35,430 nucleotides of DNA from Burkholderiaceae bacterium 16. Its GTDB lineage: Bacteria > Pseudomonadota > Gammaproteobacteria > Burkholderiales > Burkholderiaceae. Positions 7,114 through 15,021 of this stretch are shown here, one piece after another. The position numbers were made by a program, and so were the translations under genes. The notes under the pieces were generated by a model. That model saw nothing but the letters and a program-made list of their open reading frames with translations. It was not told the DNA's origin and ran no database searches. Numbering within the stretch: the first letter of the stretch is position 1; each line of letters begins with the position of its first letter. The stretch is taken from positions 1 through 35,430 of the forward strand of contig JYOD01000128.1 in NCBI GenBank assembly GCA_000955785.1, given 5' to 3'.

Positions 7114-8064
7114 ATGACGACATCCCGAAGACAATTCCTGCGCTACGGCGCGGCGGCGGCTGCGAGCGGCGCCTTGCCGTTTTCCGTTTCCGCCCAGGGG
7201 CGGCCCGTGCTCAAGGCCGGCGACCAGAAGGGCGGCCTGCGGGCGCTGCTGGAAAGCGCCGGCGAGCTGAAGGGCCTCGCCTACGACATCCAGTGGACAG
7301 AGTTTCCGGCCGCCGCGCCATTGGCTGAAGCGCTCAATGCGGGTGCCGTGGATTCCGGCCCGATCGGCGATGCGCCCGCTATTTTCGCGCTGGCCGCCGG
7401 CACGCCCATCAAGATCATCGGCGCCAACCGCTCGGACCCGTTCGGCACCGCCGTGCTGGTGCGCGCCGATTCGCCACTCAAGACGGCGGCGGACCTGCGC
7501 GGCAAGAGCATCGGCACCAATCGTGGCTCCATCGGCCATTTGGTCGCCCTGAAGGCGCTGGAATCGGCCGGGCTCAAGCCGGAGGATGCCAGCCTGCGCT
7601 TCCTGCCGCCGGCGGACGCCAAGCTTGCGCTGGTCAACGGCTCGGTCGATGCCTGGGCCACCTGGGAGCCCTACACCGCGCTGGCCGAGACCAGCGGCCA
7701 CGCACGCGTACTGGTCAGCGGACGCGGGCTGTGGTCGGGGCTGAGCTACCTGGCGGTGACGGACAGCGCGCTGGCTGCCAAGCGTGAAGTGTTGCGCGAT
7801 TTCCTGCAGCGCGTGGTGCGCGCGCAAGTGTGGTCGTACCAGCATGTGGACAGCTTTTCCGCCGCGCTGGCGCGCATCATCGGCATCCCGCCGGAAGCGG
7901 CGCGGCTGCAGTTCGAACGGCGCCATACGCAATGGCGCAATATCGATGCGCAGTTGATCGCCGAGCAGCAGCGCACGGCGGATTTCTACCTGAAGGCCGG
8001 GTTGCTCAAGCATCGGCTGGATGTGCGGACGACGTTCGACACCAGCTTCCCGCTGGCTGTCTGA
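7114..8064 (+). CDS. SsuA/TauA-like ABC substrate-binding protein (Tat-exported)
   Basis: Periplasmic binding protein of the nitrate/sulfonate/taurine class (316 residues). The N-terminus MTTSRRQFLRYGAAAAASG carries a twin-arginine motif followed by a hydrophobic stretch ending near VSAQG, so export by Tat is likely. The body shows the family blocks GPIGDAPAIFALAAGTPIKIIG, LRGKSIGTNRGS and DAWATWEPYTAL. An in-frame ATG at 7099 is an alternative start but would place five extra residues before the Tat motif. It probably forms an operon with the monooxygenase. The SsuB ATPase and SsuC permease are absent; the next gene is on the other strand, so the transporter must be encoded elsewhere. Confidence 0.85.
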   Translation: MTTSRRQFLRYGAAAAASGALPFSVSAQGRPVLKAGDQKGGLRALLESAGELKGLAYDIQWTEFPAAAPLAEALNAGAVDSGPIGDAPAIFALAAGTPIKIIGANRSDPFGTAVLVRADSPLKTAADLRGKSIGTNRGSIGHLVALKALESAGLKPEDASLRFLPPADAKLALVNGSVDAWATWEPYTALAETSGHARVLVSGRGLWSGLSYLAVTDSALAAKREVLRDFLQRVVRAQVWSYQHVDSFSAALARIIGIPPEAARLQFERRHTQWRNIDAQLIAEQQRTADFYLKAGLLKHRLDVRTTFDTSFPLAV

Positions 8065-8170
8065 GACGCTGCGCTGGCGGCGGCCGTGGCCGGCGAGCCG
8101 GCATCTCTCGCCCAAGCTCAGGGCGTTGCTCGACTTCCCTGGCGAGCGGGTATTCCCGCGCCGCTGGCGA

Positions 8171-8908
8171 CTAGTGCAGCGGCAGCACGAGATCGGACTC
8201 ACGCAGGCTGACTACCCGGTTGCGGCCGCTGCGCTTGGCCTGGTACAGCGCCTCGTCCGCGCGGGCATATGCCTGTTCGAAGCTGGTGCCGGGCGGGTTC
8301 CAGCTCACGCCGAAACTGGCCGTCACCTGCAGGCTCCGGGGCAGCGCAAACGCGTGGTTGGCGATATGCAGCCGCATGCGTTCCGCGAGCTTGACCGCGG
8401 CGTCGAGCGTGCGCCCCGGCAGCAATGCGGCGAACTCCTCGCCGCCCACCCGGCCGATCAGCCCGCCATCCGGCACGGTTTGTTCCAGGCAGTCGACGAC
8501 ACCGCGAATCACGGCGTCGCCCACCGGATGGCCAAGTGTGTCGTTGACCCGCTTGAAGTGGTCGATGTCGAGCACGATCAGCGACAGGCTGCCGCCGGCA
8601 AGCAACGTTCCGGCCCGCTCGATGATGGCGCCGCGGTTCAGCGCGCCCGTGAGCGTATCCCGCGTCGCGCGGAACTCCAGTTCGCGCGCCAGGTCCTGCA
8701 GCCGATGGTTGAGCCGGTTCATTTCCAGCTCTTCGCGGTCGCTGCGCCGTATCAGGCGCCGTGTCTCGCGCATCAGCCGTTCGTAATAGCCAATCAGGTC
8801 GCCGAGCGTGTCGCGGTACGCCTGGGCGCCGGCATCGGGATTGGCGAATACCGCCCTGGCACCGGCCAGGACGCTGTTTTCCGACTCGAAAAGATCTGGC
8901 TCGGTCAT
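8171..8908 (-). CDS. siaD: Diguanylate cyclase, SiaD-like (GGEEF)
   Basis: Cytosolic enzyme making cyclic di-GMP from two GTP. The 245 residues show an N-terminal helical region (about 40-80, Arg/Glu-rich, coiled-coil-like) and a GGDEF domain: DTLTGALNRG, DIDHFKRVND at 114-123, and the active loop GGEEF at 155-159. The product-inhibition site RxxD, expected at 146-149, reads PDGG, so feedback inhibition is probably lost. I chose the ATG at 8908; longer frames upstream would overlap siaC. It is the last gene of the siaABCD-like operon, 7 bp after siaC. In Pseudomonas aeruginosa, unphosphorylated SiaC binds and activates SiaD; the same partnership is inferred here from gene order. Confidence 0.9.
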   Translation of the reverse strand: MTEPDLFESENSVLAGARAVFANPDAGAQAYRDTLGDLIGYYERLMRETRRLIRRSDREELEMNRLNHRLQDLARELEFRATRDTLTGALNRGAIIERAGTLLAGGSLSLIVLDIDHFKRVNDTLGHPVGDAVIRGVVDCLEQTVPDGGLIGRVGGEEFAALLPGRTLDAAVKLAERMRLHIANHAFALPRSLQVTASFGVSWNPPGTSFEQAYARADEALYQAKRSGRNRVVSLRESDLVLPLH

Positions 8909-8915
8909 GCGCGGA

Positions 8916-9305
8916 TCAGCTTGTCGTCGTGGCGTGGTCGAAGAATGCGATGGCCGGAAAATCGGCGTGCAGGTCCTGGCCGAACTCAAGGATGGTGTCA
9001 TCGTCCACGTCGTGATACCAGTGCAAGATCACCCGATTGCCTTTGTCGGCCGCATCGTTCATGGCATCGAACATGCTGAACAGCACCTTGGTGCTGGAGC
9101 TGTTGAAGTACGTCAGCGCAACGTGGACGGTGACCTCCGTATCCTCGCAGGCAGCCAGGTACTTGCGCAGGCGCAGGATCACGTCGCCGTAGAACACGGC
9201 GGCATTCTCCGGATAGGACTCGCCCCTGAGCGAGAGGGTGTGCTGCTTGAAATCGAAGCTCACCTCGGGCGAGGTCGGCGTGGCGGCTATGAACAGGTTT
9301 TCCAT
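8916..9305 (-). CDS. siaC: SiaC-family regulatory phosphoprotein (DUF1987)
   Basis: Small cytosolic switch protein (129 residues). The sequence MENLFIAATPTSPEVSFDF, the SLRGESYPENAAVFY block and ALTYFNSSSTKVLFSMFD are diagnostic of SiaC/DUF1987. In P. aeruginosa a threonine of SiaC is phosphorylated by SiaB and dephosphorylated by SiaA. The likely equivalent here is Thr72 in YFNSSSTK, by motif position rather than alignment. Unphosphorylated SiaC activates the SiaD diguanylate cyclase. The gene lies between siaB (30 bp upstream) and siaD (7 bp downstream) on the same strand, which supports the assignment. Confidence 0.92.
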   Translation of the reverse strand: MENLFIAATPTSPEVSFDFKQHTLSLRGESYPENAAVFYGDVILRLRKYLAACEDTEVTVHVALTYFNSSSTKVLFSMFDAMNDAADKGNRVILHWYHDVDDDTILEFGQDLHADFPAIAFFDHATTTS

Positions 9306-9335
9306 CAGGTTCCCTTTCGATCCCGTTCAGATTGT

Positions 9336-9905
9336 TCAGATGGTTGCGGTGAGGAAGAACATGGTCGAGACCGGGTCCGTATCGATAGCCTGGAAGCTGT
9401 ACTCCAGCGGCGCGCTGGCGTCGCGGGCCACCGTCAGGAAGCCGAGGCCGGCGCCCTTGCTGCCTTCCGGCGCCTCCGCCCGCATGGTTTCCTTGTACGC
9501 CTGCTTGATCTGGTCCAGCGTCATGCTGCGCAATGGCTCCAGCGCGGCGCGCAGTTGTCCCACCCTGGCGACCGCCACCGGGTTGGAGCACATCAGCCGG
9601 TAGCGGTCGTCGACCATGCAAATGCAGACCGAGCCGTGCCGCAGCTGGTTGCTGTCCTGCGTGGGCGGGGTCAGCGCATCGGACGAGTAATGGACGATGT
9701 TCTGCGCCATCTCCACGAACGAGGAGAAGAGCTTGCGCCGCGTCGATCCGTCCACGCCGCTTACCGTCAGTTGCAGCCGCACCGCGTCCGACATCGCCGC
9801 GATGATGTTCTGGGAGAAATAGCCGACGTAGTAGAAGATCACGTTGCGTTCCCTGGCCATTTCAAAGAATGGGCCATATTCGTTGTCAATCGAATTACCG
9901 TTCAT
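9336..9905 (-). CDS. siaB: SiaB-family protein kinase (DUF6272, GHKL-like)
   Basis: Cytosolic kinase of 189 residues, related in fold to anti-sigma/GHKL ATPases. An N-box-like helix FVEMAQNIVHYS (residues 63-74, Glu65, Asn69, His72) and a glycine-rich ATP-lid motif GSKGAGLGFL (148-157) are visible. The family phosphorylates SiaC on threonine and so lowers diguanylate cyclase activity. The start at 9905 lies 21 bp after the siaA stop. The intervening DNA carries the second copy of a 14-bp tandem duplication. Function is assigned from family and from the A-B-C-D gene order. Confidence 0.88.
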   Translation of the reverse strand: MNGNSIDNEYGPFFEMARERNVIFYYVGYFSQNIIAAMSDAVRLQLTVSGVDGSTRRKLFSSFVEMAQNIVHYSSDALTPPTQDSNQLRHGSVCICMVDDRYRLMCSNPVAVARVGQLRAALEPLRSMTLDQIKQAYKETMRAEAPEGSKGAGLGFLTVARDASAPLEYSFQAIDTDPVSTMFFLTATI

Positions 9906-9912
9906 ATCTGGA

Positions 9913-9940
9913 CTATTGAACGCGAACTATTGAACGCGAA
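9913..9940. repeat. 14-bp perfect tandem duplication at the siaA stop
   Basis: CTATTGAACGCGAA occurs twice without a gap (9913-9926 and 9927-9940). On the minus strand each unit encodes the last codons and TAG stop of siaA. The first-read unit supplies the used stop and the second fills the siaA-siaB gap. Confidence 0.95.
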
Positions 9941-11213
9941 AACAGCAAAATGTGAGATCGTCGCGGCGGCGGTGATGGCCTTGCCATGCGCGATACTGAT
10001 CCAGCACCGCCTGGTTGATCTGTGCCGCCGAGGCATGCCGGCTTGCACGGATTGCTTCGCGGATACGGCGTTTGCCAAAGGCAATCTCCTTGGGGCCGCC
10101 AATCTGGTCGATCAGCCCATCGGTGGTCACGAACACCACGCTGCCAGGCTGGGTCTGGATCACGCGGTTCCGCCACGCAAAATCCAGGTTTGTGTCCACA
10201 TAGCCGACGCCCGTGCGCTCGCCGTCCAGGATCTCGCCTTCTTCGTCGCCGGGCTGCAGCACGAACAAGGCGCTCTTGGCGCCGGCGAACGCGAGCCGCC
10301 GGCTAGCGTTGTCGAACCAGAAGAACGCCGCATCCATGCCGTCATTGGACCCGGGCGTGTCGTCGTCGCCATCGATCTGGCCCAGCATCTGCTTGATGCC
10401 ACGGTTCACCGCCGCCAGCAGCGCCCCGGGGTCGCGCGGGCCGCGCTGCTCGATGGCCTGGATCAGGATGGACGAGGAGATCAGGGTCAGGAACGCGCCC
10501 GGCACGCCGTGGCCGGTGCAATCGGCCAGCGCGGCGAACCAGCCGTCTTCAAAGGCGGCAAAGTGATAGAAATCCCCGCCGACCACATCGCGTGGCTCCC
10601 ACACCAGGCTGGCGTCGCCAAGCGTTTTGGCAAGCGCCTCGCGAGAGGGGCGCAGCATCGAACGCTGGATGGTGCTTGCGTAGTCGATGCTGTGCATGAT
10701 CTGGCGGTTCTTCTCGGCCTGCATGTCCGCGACCACGCGCATCAGTTGCAAGCCATGCCCGATGCCAAGGAAGCGGCCATCCCGCGCGATGATGAAGCCG
10801 TCGGCAAGCGCCTTCTCGCCATACTCCACCGCCTTGAAGGTGAGGGCCTCGATGCTCATCGCGGCGTCGACCACCAGCGGCTCCTTGTCCATGAAGGCGA
10901 TGCAGCTCTTGCGGTTATACAACTCCCGGTGATAAGGCTTGCTCATCTGCGACATGAAGATCGCGCGATTGATCAGGCCGATCGGCGTGCCGTTCTCGGT
11001 CACCGGCAGGCTGGCAAGGTCCCGGTGCTTGCCGAACACATCCAGCACTTCCTGATTGTTCTGCTCGGTGGTCACCGATGGCGTGGTGACGCAGAGATCC
11101 TCGGCACAGGGCTGCCGAAAGCGGGAACGAGCCAAGTGTGAGTCAACCGGAACGTCAGGCATCGCCAGGGCATTCGGACTATTGGGAAGCCGCCGATTGT
11201 ATGGCGCGCGCAT
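9927..11213 (-). CDS. siaA: SiaA-like PP2C/SpoIIE phosphatase with CBS-pair input
   Basis: The 428-residue protein should dephosphorylate SiaC and so switch on SiaD. Residues about 38-160 form a CBS-pair module (LASLPVTENGTPIGLINR; GFIIARDGRFLGIGHG) like those on EAL/GGDEF proteins. A helical linker (163-190) leads to a SpoIIE-type PP2C domain with metal-binding acidic sites: D209/D214 in RDVVGGDF, D231 in ADCTGHG, D294 in DGMDA, D365 in TTDG and D418-D419 in RRDDLT. There is no membrane segment, unlike P. aeruginosa SiaA, which has a membrane/HAMP input. The start is uncertain: the ATG at 11213 or at 11162 both leave the CBS region whole. It is first in siaABCD order and lies 60 bp after the DKNYY gene. 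Confidence 0.88.
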   Translation of the reverse strand: MRAPYNRRLPNSPNALAMPDVPVDSHLARSRFRQPCAEDLCVTTPSVTTEQNNQEVLDVFGKHRDLASLPVTENGTPIGLINRAIFMSQMSKPYHRELYNRKSCIAFMDKEPLVVDAAMSIEALTFKAVEYGEKALADGFIIARDGRFLGIGHGLQLMRVVADMQAEKNRQIMHSIDYASTIQRSMLRPSREALAKTLGDASLVWEPRDVVGGDFYHFAAFEDGWFAALADCTGHGVPGAFLTLISSSILIQAIEQRGPRDPGALLAAVNRGIKQMLGQIDGDDDTPGSNDGMDAAFFWFDNASRRLAFAGAKSALFVLQPGDEEGEILDGERTGVGYVDTNLDFAWRNRVIQTQPGSVVFVTTDGLIDQIGGPKEIAFGKRRIREAIRASRHASAAQINQAVLDQYRAWQGHHRRRDDLTFCCFRVQ

Positions 11214-11273
11214 GACGGTTACGTGACATGTGGCCGCGGCCCATCCTGGTGGAGGTAGTGTCGCTAGCCACCG

Positions 11274-12791
11274 CTAGTCGGTTGCCGGCGCGCTCGCTTC
11301 CTTTAGTGCCGCCGCGTCATACTCACGCGCCGCGTCGGCGGCGCGGCCCCTTCCCAGCACGCGGAAGGTGGCCGGATCGGCGCCGTCGATCGCCACCAGG
11401 TTCACATAGCCGACGATGTAGGCATGCTTACGGTCGCGCGCAAAGTCGGCGTCGAGGAATTCGAGGGTGGGCAGGTGCACGCGCCTGGCCGATACCGGGC
11501 GGCGCCCGAAGAAGAGCTGGTCGCCGGCTAGCAGGAAGCCGGGGTGGGGCACCTGCAGCGAATCGTGCGGCGCGGCCACCTTGAGCGGCTTGTCGTCGCA
11601 GAACAACTGCGCGTCGTCCCACGCGTAGCAGCCCGCGATGCGCAAGGTATCAGGGTTCACGCCTTTTTTGGCCTTGCCGCGATGGAAGGCGCGGCTGGCA
11701 TCCCGGGCCCACGAGTGCTGCAGCACGGTAAAGCCGGCGGGATCGACCTTGCGCAGGGCTTGCGGCGTTTCATAGTGGTTCGGTGCGTAGAACACGGTGG
11801 CGCCGTCGCTGAGATAGCCGTCCCCCAGCGCTTGCAAGCTGGATATCGGCCGCGAGGAAAGCAGGGTCAGTTCGCATGGGCCTTCGCTGTACCAGTGCAG
11901 CCAGTGGATACCATGCGCATCGCCACAGAACACGCCGGTAAGGCCGTGGCCAACGGGCAGTTCCCGCGCCGCAAAGGTGTCCGGATCGAGCCCGGTGAGG
12001 CGATGGCCGTCGTATAGCACCTCGCGCGCTGGCGTGGCTTCTGCGGCTGGCGCCTGCAGGCGGTGCCACCAGTAATCCTGCAGCGTGGGGAGAGCGGTGA
12101 AGAAGTCCCGCCAGCGCTCCACCTCGTCCTGGTCGAGCGCGGTCCTGCGCTTGCCGTCGTCGATCGGGCCGAGCTTGTCGGTCATGTGCAGCGGCCCGTC
12201 GCCATTGGGCGCTACCACCAGGCTGGCGCGGTCGGCATCGATGCGCTGGCCGAAGTAGTAGACATGCCCGGCATCCGCAATGTAGTTGCCCGGGAGGCCC
12301 ACCACGGTGGCGCCGTCGGCGCCGATCACGCGCTTGCCGTTGAAGTAGGCCGACTCGGCGTCCACCGCGTAGTAAGCATGCGTGCAGGCCACCGGATCCG
12401 GCGGGCCGCTCTCCGGCCAGCGCCAGCCCTGGTAGGTGAGCGGCCGGAATGCCTGCGGGCTGCGGGTGCGGATGGTCTTGCCGGTAATGAAGTACGCCTG
12501 GTGGGCATCGCGGGCGTAGCGCTCGTTCAGGACTTCGAAGGTGGCTAGATCGGCGTCTTCGATCCGGTAGAAGTAGTACCAGGCCGTGCCGCTGCCTTGC
12601 TGGGCCTGCACGATGACGTGCTCGCCATCGGTGAACCAGCGTCCGTCGATGCAGCGAAACGCCTGCGGGTGGGCGATGGGCAGCGGGTTGCCGTCCTTTC
12701 CCCAGAGCGGCCGGTCGTTGTATGACCAGATCACGGTATCGCTTTCGATGAAGTACGAAGGATGGTTGGTTGGCTGGCGCGGTGCAGTCAT
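11274..12791 (-). CDS. DKNYY-repeat protein
   Basis: The 505-residue product has no signal peptide and is built from degenerate DKNYY-like units of the form D-x-x-x-x-Y/F-x-x-G-K, followed by a D/N-P-x-T/A-F stretch. Clear copies are YARDAHQAYFITGKTI, YAVDAESAYFNGKRVIGAD, YIADAGHVYYFGQRIDAD, WARDASRAFHRGKAKKG and FARDRKHAYIVGY. The family's role is unknown. The gene lies on the same strand 60 bp upstream of siaA with no terminator visible between them, so co-transcription with the sia genes is possible. The start has no clear ribosome site, though the family-like part begins at once. Confidence 0.75.
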   Translation of the reverse strand: MTAPRQPTNHPSYFIESDTVIWSYNDRPLWGKDGNPLPIAHPQAFRCIDGRWFTDGEHVIVQAQQGSGTAWYYFYRIEDADLATFEVLNERYARDAHQAYFITGKTIRTRSPQAFRPLTYQGWRWPESGPPDPVACTHAYYAVDAESAYFNGKRVIGADGATVVGLPGNYIADAGHVYYFGQRIDADRASLVVAPNGDGPLHMTDKLGPIDDGKRRTALDQDEVERWRDFFTALPTLQDYWWHRLQAPAAEATPAREVLYDGHRLTGLDPDTFAARELPVGHGLTGVFCGDAHGIHWLHWYSEGPCELTLLSSRPISSLQALGDGYLSDGATVFYAPNHYETPQALRKVDPAGFTVLQHSWARDASRAFHRGKAKKGVNPDTLRIAGCYAWDDAQLFCDDKPLKVAAPHDSLQVPHPGFLLAGDQLFFGRRPVSARRVHLPTLEFLDADFARDRKHAYIVGYVNLVAIDGADPATFRVLGRGRAADAAREYDAAALKEASAPATD

Positions 12792-12920
12792 GAAAGACCG
12801 TTTTTGAATGCCGAGTGGAGCAAGGTCGACATGGTAAGCGGTAATCCCGCACAGGCCAATGCCTTCCGCCTTTCATGATTGCAATTAACGGCCAAGAAAT
12901 TTCCCCACCGGTATGTGGCG

Positions 12921-12942
12921 CGCCGGCCGCTTGCGGCCGGCG
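12921..12942. repeat. GC-only palindrome between divergent genes
   Basis: CGCCGGCCGC and GCGGCCGGCG are perfect arms around TT. No T-run follows on either strand, so it is not a standard terminator. It lies 68 bp before the first DGPF gene and could be a regulatory or structural site. Otherwise 12792-13009 shows nothing I can name. Confidence 0.5.
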
Positions 12943-13009
12943 GCAGAGGCGTGCAGGATGTGGGGCGGTAAGCAAACCCCTTGAATGAATTGGACGAACT
13001 GGAGACCTT

Positions 13010-13363
13010 ATGCCGTACATGCTGCTCATCGTCGAACCGATTGGCCAGCGCGCCGGGCGCACCCCGGAACAGGGGCGCGAAGCCTACGCCAGCATGCAGC
13101 GCTTCGCCGAAGGCCTGAATGCGCGTGGGGCGTTGCTGGGCGTCAACTCCCTCACCTCGGAAACCAACGGCGTGCGCGTGCAGGTGAGGGAGGGGCGGCG
13201 CGACCTGCTTGACGGACCGTTCGCCGAGGCCAAGGAAATGATCGGCGGTTACTTCCTGATCGACTGCGCCACGCAGGACGAAGCCATCGCCATCGCCGCC
13301 GAATGCCCCGCCGCGGCGTGGTGCACCGTGGAAGTCCGCGAGGTTGGCCCTTGCTTCATGTAA
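13010..13363 (+). CDS. DGPF/YCII-domain protein 1
   Basis: The 117-residue protein has the YCII-related dimeric alpha-beta barrel fold with the signature LLDGPFAEAKEMIGGYFLIDC (residues about 66-86). Biochemical function is unknown; such proteins regularly accompany ECF42 sigma factors and are among their targets. A GGAG site precedes the ATG at 13010. A 172-bp gap separates it from the second DGPF gene, and the ECF42-like promoter lies in that gap, so this gene is probably transcribed separately. Confidence 0.9.
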   Translation: MPYMLLIVEPIGQRAGRTPEQGREAYASMQRFAEGLNARGALLGVNSLTSETNGVRVQVREGRRDLLDGPFAEAKEMIGGYFLIDCATQDEAIAIAAECPAAAWCTVEVREVGPCFM

Positions 13364-13434
13364 GGCCGCTGGGCGGCGGCGGCGTGGCGCAGATTAGGTA
13401 GTTACCCTGCGTCGGGGACTTTTTTCGCATTGCG

Positions 13435-13461
13435 TGTCGATCAGGGCGCGCGTGGTTCGTC
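13435..13461 (+). promoter_or_regulatory. Candidate ECF42-type promoter
   Basis: TGTCGA (13435-13440), a 17-base spacer, then CGTC (13458-13461). This fits the ECF42 motif as I recall it from Streptomyces venezuelae (TGTCGA at -35, CGA/TC at -10). It lies 74 bases before the second DGPF gene, which opens a gene run ending in the ECF42 gene itself, consistent with self-regulation. Confidence 0.6.
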
Positions 13462-13535
13462 GTACCGGTAAGAGCCACCGAAACGGCATGGCTTGCTACC
13501 GACAACGGATTACCCCGAGTACAAGGAGAACTGCA

Positions 13536-13949
13536 ATGCGATTCATGATCCTGGTGAAAGCCACGCAAGGCAGCGAAGCCGGCACGATGCCGGAAGAAGG
13601 CCTCTTCGCCGCGATGGCGGCCTATCACGAGCAACTGGCCAAGGCGGGCGTGTTGCTGGACGCCGCCGGACTCAAGCCCACCTCCGCCGGCTGGCGCATC
13701 CGCTATGCCGGCGGACAGCGCACGGTCATCGACGGACCGTTCGCCGAGACCAAGGAAGTGGTGGCGGGCTACACGCTGATCCAGGTGCGCAGCCGCGATG
13801 AAGCCATGGAATGGGCGCGGCGCTTTCCCTCGCCGCACGGCGAACTGGCCGACGGCGAGATCGAGGTACGGCAGCTGTTCGAGTTGGAAGACTTCGGGCC
13901 CAGCCCCTCGGTGCAGCGCTTCCGCGACATTGGCGCGGGCCAGCATTGA
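13536..13949 (+). CDS. DGPF/YCII-domain protein 2
   Basis: A 137-residue paralogue-type partner of the first DGPF protein, with the family start MRFMILVKAT and the signature VIDGPFAETKEVVAGYTLIQV (about residues 66-86). AAGGAG lies 8 bases before the ATG at 13536, which settles the start against the longer upstream frame. It is the first gene after the candidate ECF42 promoter and is followed at 53 bp by the SRPBCC gene. Relatives in ECF42 loci are of the same size. Molecular role is unknown. Confidence 0.92.
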   Translation: MRFMILVKATQGSEAGTMPEEGLFAAMAAYHEQLAKAGVLLDAAGLKPTSAGWRIRYAGGQRTVIDGPFAETKEVVAGYTLIQVRSRDEAMEWARRFPSPHGELADGEIEVRQLFELEDFGPSPSVQRFRDIGAGQH

Positions 13950-14002
13950 ACCCGGCGCCAGATCCGAAACCCTCCCAGCCAGCCAATCCGCGGACACCCA
14001 TC

Positions 14003-14539
14003 ATGCTCAAGACCATTCTGCTAGTCGCCTTTTCGGCCGTCGCCCTGTTGCTGATCTTCACCGCCACGCGCCCCGATACCTTCCGCGTGGAGCGCAGCGC
14101 CAGCGTCAAGGCGCCGCCCGAACGCGTGTTCGCGCTGATCAACGACCTGCACAGCTTCAACCAGTGGAACCCGTATGAAAAGAAGGACCCGGCGCTCAAG
14201 GGCACCTACGGCGGCACGCGCAGCGGGCAGGGCGCCGCCTATGCCTGGGAGAGCGACAAGGTGGGCGTGGGACGGATGGAGATCGTCGACACGGTGCCGG
14301 CCTCCCGGGTCTCGATGAAGCTGGATTTCTTCAAGCCGTTCGAAGCCCACAACACCGCCGAATTCACGCTCAGGCCGGAGGCTGGTGCCACGCGCGTCAC
14401 GTGGTCGATGCAAGGCGCCGTGCCGTTCTTCGCCAAGCTGGTGCACCTGGTCTTCAACATGGACAAGATGGTGGGCAAGGACTTCGAGGAAGGGCTGGTC
14501 AACCTGAAGACGCTGGCCGAGGCGCCGGCGGCCCGGTGA
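14003..14539 (+). CDS. SRPBCC (polyketide cyclase/START-like) protein with N-terminal anchor
   Basis: The 178-residue product starts with a hydrophobic helix (MLKTILLVAFSAVALLLIFTAT) that serves as a membrane anchor or uncleaved signal. A START/SRPBCC ligand-binding domain follows: RVERSASVKAPPERVFALINDLHSFNQWNPYEKKDPALK, a classic opening of the fold, and a C-terminal amphipathic helix near LVHLVFNMDKMVGKDFEEGL. The ligand is unknown. It sits within the ECF42 gene run, 53 bp after DGPF2 and 60 bp before the VOC gene, so co-expression is likely. The ATG at 14003 is chosen because the longer open frame overlaps DGPF2 and lacks protein character. Confidence 0.85.
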   Translation: MLKTILLVAFSAVALLLIFTATRPDTFRVERSASVKAPPERVFALINDLHSFNQWNPYEKKDPALKGTYGGTRSGQGAAYAWESDKVGVGRMEIVDTVPASRVSMKLDFFKPFEAHNTAEFTLRPEAGATRVTWSMQGAVPFFAKLVHLVFNMDKMVGKDFEEGLVNLKTLAEAPAAR

Positions 14540-14599
14540 GCCCCGGCCAACTCCAGGCATGCACGCCAACACGCGATTCCGGATTCAAAGGACAACATC

Positions 14600-15016
14600 A
14601 TGCATAAGCAAATCTACCTGAACCTTGCCGTGGCCGACCTGCAGCGCTCGCAGGATTTCTTCAAGGGCCTGGGATTTACCTTCAACCCGCAATTCACCGA
14701 CGACAATGCCGCCTGCATGGTCATCGGCGAGAACATTTACGCAATGCTGCTCAAGCATGAATTCTTCAAGTCCTTCACCACCCGCAAGCTGTGCGATACC
14801 TCCGACAGCACGGAAGTGCTGATCTGCCTCTCCTGCGAAAGCCGTGCCGAGGTGGACGCCCTGGTCGCCAAGGCCGTGGCCGCCGGCGCAACGGCGCCGC
14901 GCGCACCGCAGGACCACGGCTTCATGTATGGGCACGGATTCGATGATCTCGACGGGCATATCTGGGAATTGGTGTATATGGAGCCCTTGGCGCCCGGCGC
15001 GACCAGCGCGGCCTGA
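14600..15016 (+). CDS. VOC-superfamily (glyoxalase/bleomycin-resistance-like) protein
   Basis: The 138-residue protein has the paired beta-alpha-beta-beta-beta modules of the VOC fold. The first begins KQIYLNLAVADLQRSQDFFKGLGF, and the second ends GFDDLDGHIWELVYMEP, where Asp-Gly-His and Glu are typical metal or active-site positions. The type lies close to the widespread VOC proteins of ECF42 and related loci. Possible roles include lactoylglutathione-type isomerase or antibiotic/metal binding; the sequence does not decide. It ends 5 bp before the sigma factor gene. Confidence 0.88.
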   Translation: MHKQIYLNLAVADLQRSQDFFKGLGFTFNPQFTDDNAACMVIGENIYAMLLKHEFFKSFTTRKLCDTSDSTEVLICLSCESRAEVDALVAKAVAAGATAPRAPQDHGFMYGHGFDDLDGHIWELVYMEPLAPGATSAA

Positions 15017-15021
15017 AGCAC

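Noticed and set aside
8808..11141. 777-codon plus-strand open frame
   Set aside because: It is opposite siaA, siaB and siaC, which are recognised families; a GC-rich shadow.
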